This document shows positions 8,276 to 15,810 of a stretch of DNA of 64,000 bases, in pieces. Under the pieces are notes generated by a model, which saw only the letters and a program-made list of their open reading frames with translations, did no database searches and had not been told where the DNA came from. Within the stretch, counting starts at the first letter, position 1; each line of letters opens with the position of its first letter. The position numbers and the translations under genes were made by a program. The stretch comes from Achromobacter pestifer (lineage in GTDB: Bacteria; Pseudomonadota; Gammaproteobacteria; Burkholderiales; Burkholderiaceae_B): NCBI RefSeq assembly GCF_902859625.1, contig NZ_CADIJX010000004.1:434001-498000 (forward strand), in the 5' to 3' direction.

Positions 8276-9238
8276 ATGAAACTCAAGCACTGGATCACCG
8301 CCCTGACCGTCGCGGTCGCCGCTGTCGGCGCCACCGGTTCCGCACAGGCCCAGCAGTTCTTCCGCATTGGCACAGGCGGCACCGCCGGTACGTACTACCC
8401 GATCGGCGGCATCATCGCCAACGCCGTGTCCCAGCCGGGCAAGCTGGTCGCCACGGCGGTCGCCTCCAACGGCTCGGTGGCCAATATCAACGGCATCCTG
8501 GGCGGCTCGTTTGAAGCCGGCTTCACGCAATCCGACGTGGCCTATTGGGCCTACAGCGGCACGGGCACGTTTGAAGGCAAGCCCAAGGCACAAGACCTGC
8601 GCCTGATCGCCACCCTGTATCCGGAAAGCATCCACCTGGTGACGCGCAAGGGCGCGGGCATCAAGAGCGTGGCGGACCTGAAGGGCAAGCGTGTATCGAT
8701 GGACGAGCCGGGTTCCGGCACGCTGGTCGACGTGCGCCTGATCCTGGGCGCCTATGGCATGACCGACAAGGACATCAAGGCCGAATACCTGAAGCCGAAC
8801 CAGGCGGGCGACAAGCTCAAGGACGGTGGACTGGATGCGTTCTTCTTCGTGGGCGGCGCCCCCGCCGGCGCCATCGCCGAACTGGCCTCCAGCGGCGCGG
8901 GCATCGAGATCGTGTCGCTGACCGGCCCGGAAATCGATGCGCTGCGCGCCAAGCAGGAGTTCTTCACCCCCGACACCATCGCGGCCAACACCTACCAGAA
9001 CGTGGGCGAAGTGAAGACCATTTCGGTGAACGCGCAAATGGTCACGTCGGCCAAGCTGTCCGAACAGGTCGTCTACGACGTCACCAAGGCGCTCTATAGC
9101 GACGCCACCCGCAAGACGCTGGATAACGGCCACGCCAAGGGCAAGCTCATCACGCGCGACAACGCCATCAAGGGTGCCGGCATCCCGTTCCACCCGGGCG
9201 CCGAGAAGTTCTACAAGGAAATCGGCCTGCTGAAGTGA
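8276..9238 (+). CDS. TAXI-family TRAP transporter solute-binding protein
   Basis: Periplasmic receptor of the TAXI type, 320 aa. Residues 1-25 form a Sec signal peptide ending AQA. The mature N-terminus FFRIGTGGTAGTYYPIGG is diagnostic, as are the later GSVANINGI, DLKGKRVSMDEPGSGT and FFFVGGAPAGAI stretches. It pairs with the fused TRAP permease at 9480. TAXI receptors of known ligand bind acidic amino or organic acids, but the ligand here is not visible. The adjacent aldolase-like gene hints at a beta-hydroxy amino acid. Confidence 0.95.
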   Translation: MKLKHWITALTVAVAAVGATGSAQAQQFFRIGTGGTAGTYYPIGGIIANAVSQPGKLVATAVASNGSVANINGILGGSFEAGFTQSDVAYWAYSGTGTFEGKPKAQDLRLIATLYPESIHLVTRKGAGIKSVADLKGKRVSMDEPGSGTLVDVRLILGAYGMTDKDIKAEYLKPNQAGDKLKDGGLDAFFFVGGAPAGAIAELASSGAGIEIVSLTGPEIDALRAKQEFFTPDTIAANTYQNVGEVKTISVNAQMVTSAKLSEQVVYDVTKALYSDATRKTLDNGHAKGKLITRDNAIKGAGIPFHPGAEKFYKEIGLLK

Positions 9239-9240
9239 CG

Positions 9241-9329
9241 TAGCCCCCCCTAGCGCCTACGGCGCCTCCCCCAGGGGCGCCGCTCTCGGACCGGCGAAGC
9301 CGGATCCACGCGGCCCGGATCGGTGGCGG
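9241..9329. repeat. Dispersed palindromic intergenic element, copy 1
   Basis: This ~90-bp element is shared with 39142-39234. It contains GCGCC-TAC-GGCGC, then CCCCCAGGGGCG, then CCGGC-GAA-GCCGG followed by GGATCC. It begins right after the TAXI stop codon. Its right end runs into a GGC/GGT-rich stretch (about 9321-9360) and looks degraded compared with copy 2. Confidence 0.8.
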
Positions 9330-9479
9330 CGGCGGTGGCGGCGGCGTTGTGCGGCGGGCGTGCCGTTTAGCTGCAAGAGGCCGGGCACATTTCAAATACC
9401 TGCGGCGTATTCCACGCCGCGCTTGAGCAGGGCCGCCACGAGCGGCCCTGCTTGCTGATTCACCCAAAGAGTTACGGCG

Positions 9480-11504
9480 ATGGAAATAGACCACGAAAAA
9501 ACCCAGCAGTTGGCGGAGAAGTACGATTCCGAGATCCGCTTCCGGCCGTTGGACAAGACCGCCACCTGGATCGTTTCAGGGCTGCTCGTCACGCTCTCGA
9601 TCTTCCATTACTACACCGCCGGCTTCGGCCTGCTGCGCGAGGCTACCCACCGCGGCGTGCATCTGGCCTTCGTGCTGAGCCTGATCTTCCTGGTCTTCGG
9701 CTTTTCCAAAGCGCACTACCAGCGCGAGCCCAAGTCCACCTGGTACGCGCCGGGCGGCATTCCGCTGTACGACTGGATCATCGCGATCGCGCTGGCGCTG
9801 TCGGTGATGTACATCCCGTTCATCTTTGACGACCTGGCGTTCCGCGTCGGCAATCCCTTGCCCATCGACGTTTTCATGGGTTCGATCCTGCTGATCGGCC
9901 TGCTGGAAGCCACCCGGCGCGCGATGGGCTGGCCACTGCCCATCATCGCCCTGGTGTTCATGGCCTACGCCATGTTCGGCCCGTACTTCCCCGGCTTGCT
10001 GCAACACGCGGGCAATACCTGGTCCCAGATCGTCAACCACATGTATCTGACCAGCCAGGGCGTATATGGCGTGGCGGTCGGCGTGGTGGCCACCTACGTG
10101 TTCCACTTCGTGCTGTTCGGCGTGCTGGCCACCCGCATCGGGCTGGGCCAGCTGTTCCTGGATGTCGCGTCGACCATTGCCGGCCGTTATGCGGGCGGCC
10201 CCGCCAAGGTGTCGGTGTTCGGCTCGGCCATGTTCGGCATGCTGTCGGGTTCTTCGGTGGCCAACGCCGTCACGGTGGGATCACTGACCATTCCCGCCAT
10301 GATCCGCGTCGGTTACCCACGTCACTTCGCCGCTGGCGTCGAGGCCGCAAGCAGCACCGGCGGGCAGATCACGCCGCCCATCATGGGCGCCGCGGCCTTC
10401 CTGATGATCGAATTCCTGGGCATCCCGTACCAGCAGATCGCAATCGCCGGCATCTTCCCGGCATTCCTGTACTTCTTTGGCCTGTTCATGCAGGTGCACT
10501 TCGAGGCCAAGCGCGAAGGCCTGCGCGGACTGACGGCCGAAGAGATGCCCAAGCTCAAGCAGTCGTTCAAGATGCGGTGGCCGACGCTGATTCCGCTGTT
10601 CTTGCTGATCGGCGTGCTGGCCAGCGGCCGCACCCCTTATCTGGCCGCGTTCGCGGGCATCACGGGCTGCGTCATCGTCGGCATGCTGAACCCGTTCCAG
10701 CGGCTGCGTCTGCGCGACCTCTACGAAGCCTTCGAGACCGGCGCGAAATACGCACTGGCCGTCGGCGCCGCCGCAGGCACCGTGGGCATCGTGATCGGTG
10801 TGGTGACGCTGACGGGCGTGGGCTTCAAGGTGTCGTACATCGTGATCTCGGCGGCGCAATCCGTAGCCGGCGTCGCCGCCATGGTGATTCCGGATGCCAT
10901 TGCCAACACGCAGTCGCTGACACTGGTGGCGGCGCTGATCATGACCGGCATCGTCTGCATCCTGATGGGCTGCGGCATCCCCACCACGGCGAACTACCTG
11001 ATCATGGTGGCCGTCGCCGCGCCCACGCTGGTGCAGTTGGGTGTGCAGCCCATCGCCGCGCACTTCTTCGTGTTCTATTTCGGCATCCTGGCGGACATCA
11101 CGCCCCCCGTGGCGCTGGCGGCCTATGCGGCGGCGGGCATGGCGGGCAGTGATCCCTTCAAGACCGGGAACACGGCGTTCAGGCTGGGCATCACCAAGCT
11201 CATCGTGCCGTTCGTGTTCGTGTTCTCGCCGTCGCTGCTGATCTCGGTGCAGGGCTTCACCTGGTACGACTTCTTCGTGACCTTGTTCGGCTGCATGGTG
11301 GGGCTGGTACTGCTGTCGGCGGCGTTCTCGCGCTACATGCTGGTGGGCATGAAAAGTTGGGAACGCTGGCTGTGCACGATCGGCGCATTGCTGACGATCG
11401 TGCCCGGCGTGATCAGCGGCCTGATCGGATTGGCCATCTGCATTCCCGTCTTCATCCGGCAACTGACCCAACTGAAACTGGAGAGTGCGCCGAAGCCGGC
11501 CTGA
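9480..11504 (+). CDS. TRAP transporter fused permease (DctQM-type)
   Basis: Fused small-plus-large TRAP permease of 674 aa that works with TAXI receptors. The N-terminal ~170 residues hold the DctQ-like helices. The rest is DctM-like, with the conserved FGSAMFGMLSGSSVANAVTVGSLTIPAM and GQITPPIMGAAAFLMIEF blocks, repeated in part around GILADITPPVALAAYAAAG. It has many membrane spans (inner membrane) and is a sodium-coupled importer by family. Start ATG 9480 lies 241 bp after the TAXI gene. The repeat element lies in that gap, which may lower permease relative to receptor expression. Confidence 0.95.
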   Translation: MEIDHEKTQQLAEKYDSEIRFRPLDKTATWIVSGLLVTLSIFHYYTAGFGLLREATHRGVHLAFVLSLIFLVFGFSKAHYQREPKSTWYAPGGIPLYDWIIAIALALSVMYIPFIFDDLAFRVGNPLPIDVFMGSILLIGLLEATRRAMGWPLPIIALVFMAYAMFGPYFPGLLQHAGNTWSQIVNHMYLTSQGVYGVAVGVVATYVFHFVLFGVLATRIGLGQLFLDVASTIAGRYAGGPAKVSVFGSAMFGMLSGSSVANAVTVGSLTIPAMIRVGYPRHFAAGVEAASSTGGQITPPIMGAAAFLMIEFLGIPYQQIAIAGIFPAFLYFFGLFMQVHFEAKREGLRGLTAEEMPKLKQSFKMRWPTLIPLFLLIGVLASGRTPYLAAFAGITGCVIVGMLNPFQRLRLRDLYEAFETGAKYALAVGAAAGTVGIVIGVVTLTGVGFKVSYIVISAAQSVAGVAAMVIPDAIANTQSLTLVAALIMTGIVCILMGCGIPTTANYLIMVAVAAPTLVQLGVQPIAAHFFVFYFGILADITPPVALAAYAAAGMAGSDPFKTGNTAFRLGITKLIVPFVFVFSPSLLISVQGFTWYDFFVTLFGCMVGLVLLSAAFSRYMLVGMKSWERWLCTIGALLTIVPGVISGLIGLAICIPVFIRQLTQLKLESAPKPA

Positions 11505-11525
11505 CACGTTTGACTCGAAGAAACA

Positions 11526-11557
11526 GGGGCGGACCCCATGGGTCTGCCCCTTTTATT
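11526..11557 (+). terminator. Rho-independent terminator after TRAP operon
   Basis: An 11-bp stem, GGGGCGGACCC/GGGTCTGCCCC (11526-11536 and 11540-11550, one G-U pair, CAT loop), is followed by TTTTATTT. It is 22 bp after the permease stop. Confidence 0.92.
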
Positions 11558-11744
11558 TGCACAATCGTCAATTCTGTCAGCAAAACCGGGCAAAATGTCG
11601 GCATGTGGCCGCAGGGTGACGCCATACAACATTCCGGCTTTTCGCCGGTTGCCCGGCTAAATAAATCAGCGTAAAGTAAAATTCATGTTTGCTGGTCTGC
11701 CGATCTGCGGGCCGACTGTGCAAACAGGCACAAAACTGCGCCAT

Positions 11745-12203
11745 ATGTTCGATATCCTGGTTTATCTGTTCGAGAATTACTACACGCCGCAAGCCTGTCC
11801 CGCGGCCGATGTGCTCGCCAAGCGGCTTGCCGCCGCCGGTTTCGAGCACGAAGACATCGACGACGCTCTCGGCTGGCTGTACGGTTTGGCCGAGACCACC
11901 GAACGATGTGTCGACCTCGCTCAGGCTCCCACCTCTGGAACCCGGATCTACACCGACAACGAATACAGCCAGCTCGGCACCGAATCCATCGGCTTCATCG
12001 CCTTCCTGGAATCGGCGGGCGTGTTGCCGGCGCCATTGCGTGAAATCGTGATCGACCGGGGCCTGGCCTCGCCGGAAACGCCCGTGCCGCTATCCAAGAT
12101 CAAGATCATCGCCCTCATGGTTCTCTGGAGCCAGGAAGCCGAGATCGACAACCTGGTCCTGGAAGAGCTGCTGGACGAAGAAGGCGTGCGGCTGTTGCAT
12201 TGA
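11745..12203 (+). CDS. smg: Smg family protein (DUF494)
   Basis: 152-aa cytoplasmic protein of the Smg/DUF494 family, whose E. coli member is close in size. Function is unknown; the gene is usually linked to dprA and topoisomerase genes. Start ATG 11745 gives the typical [13 protein letters not shown] opening. An upstream in-frame ATG at 11685 would add 20 poorly conserved residues. [22 protein letters not shown] is a conserved middle segment and [10 protein letters not shown] lies near the end. dprA is not the upstream neighbour here; the TRAP operon is. Confidence 0.9.
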   Translation: MFDILVYLFENYYTPQACPAADVLAKRLAAAGFEHEDIDDALGWLYGLAETTERCVDLAQAPTSGTRIYTDNEYSQLGTESIGFIAFLESAGVLPAPLREIVIDRGLASPETPVPLSKIKIIALMVLWSQEAEIDNLVLEELLDEEGVRLLH

Positions 12204-12231
12204 CCCCACGCGCGGGCCCCTTGTTCTTGCT

Positions 12232-13110
12232 GTGACCTATGTAGGCCGATTCGCCCCCAGCCCCAGCGGCCCGCTCCATGCGGGTTCGCTTGTGGCCGCC
12301 CTGGCCAGTTGGCTGGATGCCCGCGCCCACGGCGGGCGCTGGCTGCTGCGCATGGAAGACGTGGACACGCCCCGCACCGTCGCGGGCGCCGCCGACACCA
12401 TCATGGCGCAGCTGGAGGCACTGGGCCTGCATTGGGACGGCGAGCTCATGTGGCAATCCCAGCGCAATGCCGCTTACCAATCCGCCTTCGATACCTTGGC
12501 GGCAAGCGGCCTGATCTATGGCTGTGGCTGCACCCGGCGCGAAATCGCCGATTCGGCGCTACGCGGCCAGACGGTGCCCGGCGCGGACGGCGAACGTCCG
12601 TATCCCGGCACCTGCCGTCATGGCTTGCCGGCAGGCCGCCAGGCACGCGCCTGGCGCTTGCGCGTCCCGGAAGGTGTTGAACACTTTGAAGACCGCTGGT
12701 TGGGCCCGCAAGAGCAGGACGTGGCCCAAGCGGTGGGCGACTTCGCCTTGCGGCGCGCGGACGGCCTGTGGGCCTATCAGCTGGCCGTGGTGGTGGACGA
12801 CGCCGCGCAGGGCGTGACCGATGTCGTGCGCGGCGCGGACCTGCTCAGTTCCACGGCCCGCCAGCGCGTGCTGGGCCGGTTGCTGGACCTGCCCCCGGTG
12901 CGCTACCTGCACGTGCCGCTGATCCTGGACCCCGCCAGCGGCCTGAAATTATCCAAGCAGAATGGCGCCCCCGCCCTGAATACGCAAGCGCCGCTCAAGA
13001 CATTGCAAGGCGCCTGGAGCGCCTTGGGCTTCGCACCCCTTGCCACGTGCGCCGACCACGAACGATTCCTGCGCGAAGCCACCGCGCAATGGGCGCGGCG
13101 CTTCCCCTGA
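12232..13110 (+). CDS. gluQ: Glutamyl-Q tRNA(Asp) synthetase
   Basis: GluRS-like paralogue (292 aa) that attaches glutamate to queuosine at position 34 of tRNA(Asp). It starts at GTG 12232, 28 bp after smg. The class-I HIGH equivalent is [10 protein letters not shown] (9-18) and the KMSKS equivalent is KLSKQ (239-243). The zinc site typical of GluQ is C98, C100, Y124 and C128. It lacks the anticodon-binding domain of true GluRS, as expected for the family. It converges on the large membrane-protein gene with a 10-bp gap. Confidence 0.95.
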   Translation: MTYVGRFAPSPSGPLHAGSLVAALASWLDARAHGGRWLLRMEDVDTPRTVAGAADTIMAQLEALGLHWDGELMWQSQRNAAYQSAFDTLAASGLIYGCGCTRREIADSALRGQTVPGADGERPYPGTCRHGLPAGRQARAWRLRVPEGVEHFEDRWLGPQEQDVAQAVGDFALRRADGLWAYQLAVVVDDAAQGVTDVVRGADLLSSTARQRVLGRLLDLPPVRYLHVPLILDPASGLKLSKQNGAPALNTQAPLKTLQGAWSALGFAPLATCADHERFLREATAQWARRFP

Positions 13111-13120
13111 CCTGCGCGGG

Positions 13121-15748
13121 CTACAACGGCTGCAAGTCCGCCCCCAGCATCCGCACCAGCAGGGCCTCGCCGTTGTCGGCCACCCGCAACTCGCCGTAGC
13201 GGGCCACTTCAAAACGCTGGGCCTCGCCTTCCTGGAAGAACCAGGCATTGGTCACAATGCGCACACCGCGATCACGGACGCGGTAGCGCAGCGGCACCTC
13301 GCTGTCGGCATGCGGATGCACCTCAGGCTGAATGCGCAGCGGCGTGGCCACGCCGCGCGCGTCCGTCTGTAGCATCACATAGCCGTCGGGCTCGAAACCC
13401 GGCAGGGTCTCGTCATCCACGGGCCGATCGCCGCCCAGGCGCAGGCGCGTGATGTCGCGGCTGGCGGCGAAGTCCAGCGCCATGTAGTCACCCTGCATCA
13501 GCGACCGGGGATCCACCGGCGCCAGTTCCAGGATGACGACCTTGCCCGTGGCCAGCAGCTTCTCGCGCTGCCAGATGCCGCCGTTGGCCACCACCAGCAC
13601 CAAGGCCAGGCCCCCCAGAATGCCCAGCGTGCGCCAGCGCAAAGGCGCCGAGACCGGGGGCAGCGGTGCGCGCCGGCTGGTGGATTGCGTGCGCATCAGG
13701 CGCGGCACCAGCCAGACCAGACCGCGCAAGATGAACAGCAGCAGCGCGCCACCGCCCAGCCACAAGGCTTTTTGCAACAGCGGAACGTCCAGCTGGTAGT
13801 AATAGACGCCCAGGTACGCCAACAGGCTCATCACGCCGAAAATCGCCACACGCAACTGGTTCAGGCCAAAGCCCAGCAGCAGCCAGGCCAGCGCAAAACC
13901 CACGCCCGGACTGGGAAGCCAGAAGAACGCCAGGATCAGCAGCGCAATCGGAACCCCCCATGTGACGCCCGCGGTCAGCACATGACGCCGGGGCCACAGC
14001 ACGGCCATTGCTGCCGCCGCCGGCAACAACGCGCCCGCAACGACCAACAAGGCGCCTTGCGGATTCAGTTGCCACATGCCGGGCAGATGCTGGGCGGAAA
14101 TCCCGCCCGCCAGCCACACCATGCCTTGCACGGACAACAGGAAGGCCCAGGCCAGCGGTTGCAGCGCATGGCCGCGCTTGCTGCCCAGGCGATGGCTCAA
14201 GGTCAGCGTCACGGCGGTGGCCCAGGCGCCGATCACGGCGATGGGCAGCCACACGAAGCTGGCGCGCGCCGGGTCAAAATCCAGCCAGGCATCCAGCAGG
14301 TCGACGTTGCGCAACAGTTCGGGGGACAAGCCGCGCCAGATCAAGGCGGCGCCGGCCGTCGCGATCAACAGCCCGCTCAGGAAGCGCAGGATCATGTCCG
14401 GTCCCAGCGCATACACGACCGCGGCCATCAACAGCACGAAGAAGCAGGCGTTGGTGAAGGACGTGGAATCGGACATGCCGTAGACAATCAGGAGCTGGCC
14501 GGCAAAGGCCATGGCCGTGCCGCACTGGCGCCAGAACGGGCCAGCGTCGCTGCGCAGCACCGCCACGCCCGCGCCACACAGCACCAGCCCCGCTATCAGC
14601 GCGCCTTCCTCGGACGTGACAATGCCCGAAAAGGCGACGAAGACCAGCAGCAGCAGCGTGGCCAGCCAGGCGCTCAGGCCCAGCAGGCATTGCACGTACC
14701 AGGGCGATTCCGCCTGTGGCGTGGCAGCGGGCGCCAGTTGCGCGACCGGCGCGGCCGAATCAGCAGGCTCGACCGCATTCCCTGCCGACGCCGATGAAGG
14801 TTCGGCATCGGCCGCCGGCACCGTGCTGCGGGACTCCGCGGCCAATTGACGTAGCCAGCGGGCTGCCAGCACGGCTTCGGCCATGAGCAGGGCCGCCAGC
14901 GGCAGCGCGGCCCAGACGCCCGGTTCCAGGCGCAGCAGCCATTCGCCCACGAAGCGTAGCGACACGCAGATGACGCCAGCCGCCAGCATGGCCAGGATGA
15001 TCAGGTCGCGCCGGCCCCGATGATAATAAAAGCCCAGCCCCAGGGTCACGGCGATCCAGGCAATGCCGTTGAATGTCGCTACGTTGCCCAAAAAGCTGCT
15101 GAGCATCAGAGCCATCACCAACGCGCTGATGACAAGCGCCGCCAGGATGCGCGGGCCAAAGACCGTACTGGCCCGCCAACGGCGAGCCGCCAGTTCCCAG
15201 CCCAGCAACAGCAACAGGTTCAGCCCCGCCATGAGCAGGGAGAAAGCGTCCGATCCGCCAATCACCAACAGCCAGGTGAACATCCGTTCGCCCAGCCATA
15301 GCGCGGCCGCCACGTTCAACACCAAGACCCACAATAACCACACCACCTGACTGCCCGCGGCCAGGGCCCAGGGCAGCAACAGCAGCGCCCACCAGGCGAA
15401 CAATTCCCAGGTATCGGCGCCAGTCTGGTAAGTTTGGCCTAATAACGCGAGCAAGGCGCCCAGCAAAATGCCGGCCAAAGCCAGGAGCGCGCCAGGGATG
15501 CTGCGCCGCACACCGGGGGTACCCCGAAGCCGCAGGCCGGCCCAGGCGGCAGCCAGTGCGGATATGGCCAGCAGACCTTGCGTGCCGGCAAAGCGCTGCA
15601 CTTTTGTCATGTCCTGCCAGTTGGCGGCGACCCAGCAAATCGCAGCGCTGCCAAGCAGCAAAACGCCTAGCCAAAGGGTGCTTCGCGCCAAGAATTGGCG
15701 CCAAGCGTGCAGTTCGGATCCCGCTTGTCTTTCAGTGCCGACTTGCAT
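13121..15748 (-). CDS. Large polytopic membrane protein: DUF2157 + DUF4401-like + GDYXXLXY fusion
   Basis: 875 aa with no known enzymatic role. Residues ~20-320 resemble DUF2157 (WVAANWQDM near the start and many hydrophobic helices). A low-complexity Ala/Pro/Ser linker follows at about 305-350. The second membrane block to about residue 690 resembles DUF4401. After one more helix, the soluble C-terminus has QGDYMALDF, the hallmark of GDYXXLXY proteins, plus GYVMLQTDARG and LRYRVRDRGVRIVTNAWFFQEG. In many bacteria these domains are separate neighbouring genes, so this is a fusion. ATG 15748 has GGAG upstream. It is divergent from topB. Confidence 0.82.
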   Translation of the reverse strand: MQVGTERQAGSELHAWRQFLARSTLWLGVLLLGSAAICWVAANWQDMTKVQRFAGTQGLLAISALAAAWAGLRLRGTPGVRRSIPGALLALAGILLGALLALLGQTYQTGADTWELFAWWALLLLPWALAAGSQVVWLLWVLVLNVAAALWLGERMFTWLLVIGGSDAFSLLMAGLNLLLLLGWELAARRWRASTVFGPRILAALVISALVMALMLSSFLGNVATFNGIAWIAVTLGLGFYYHRGRRDLIILAMLAAGVICVSLRFVGEWLLRLEPGVWAALPLAALLMAEAVLAARWLRQLAAESRSTVPAADAEPSSASAGNAVEPADSAAPVAQLAPAATPQAESPWYVQCLLGLSAWLATLLLLVFVAFSGIVTSEEGALIAGLVLCGAGVAVLRSDAGPFWRQCGTAMAFAGQLLIVYGMSDSTSFTNACFFVLLMAAVVYALGPDMILRFLSGLLIATAGAALIWRGLSPELLRNVDLLDAWLDFDPARASFVWLPIAVIGAWATAVTLTLSHRLGSKRGHALQPLAWAFLLSVQGMVWLAGGISAQHLPGMWQLNPQGALLVVAGALLPAAAAMAVLWPRRHVLTAGVTWGVPIALLILAFFWLPSPGVGFALAWLLLGFGLNQLRVAIFGVMSLLAYLGVYYYQLDVPLLQKALWLGGGALLLFILRGLVWLVPRLMRTQSTSRRAPLPPVSAPLRWRTLGILGGLALVLVVANGGIWQREKLLATGKVVILELAPVDPRSLMQGDYMALDFAASRDITRLRLGGDRPVDDETLPGFEPDGYVMLQTDARGVATPLRIQPEVHPHADSEVPLRYRVRDRGVRIVTNAWFFQEGEAQRFEVARYGELRVADNGEALLVRMLGADLQPL

Positions 15749-15810
15749 CTGGCGAATCTCCGATCTTATTATCCGCGCTACTAAGGCGGGACTACCGCCA
15801 CTGGATACAC

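Noticed and set aside
9321..9360. GGC/GGT-rich run considered as a phase-variable microsatellite
   Set aside because: The repeat is irregular and lies between genes in no reading frame. It looks like the degraded end of the dispersed element.
10281..11507. 408-codon minus-strand frame opposite the TRAP permease
   Set aside because: His/Gln/Arg-rich antisense of hydrophobic codons; no start context or homology pattern.
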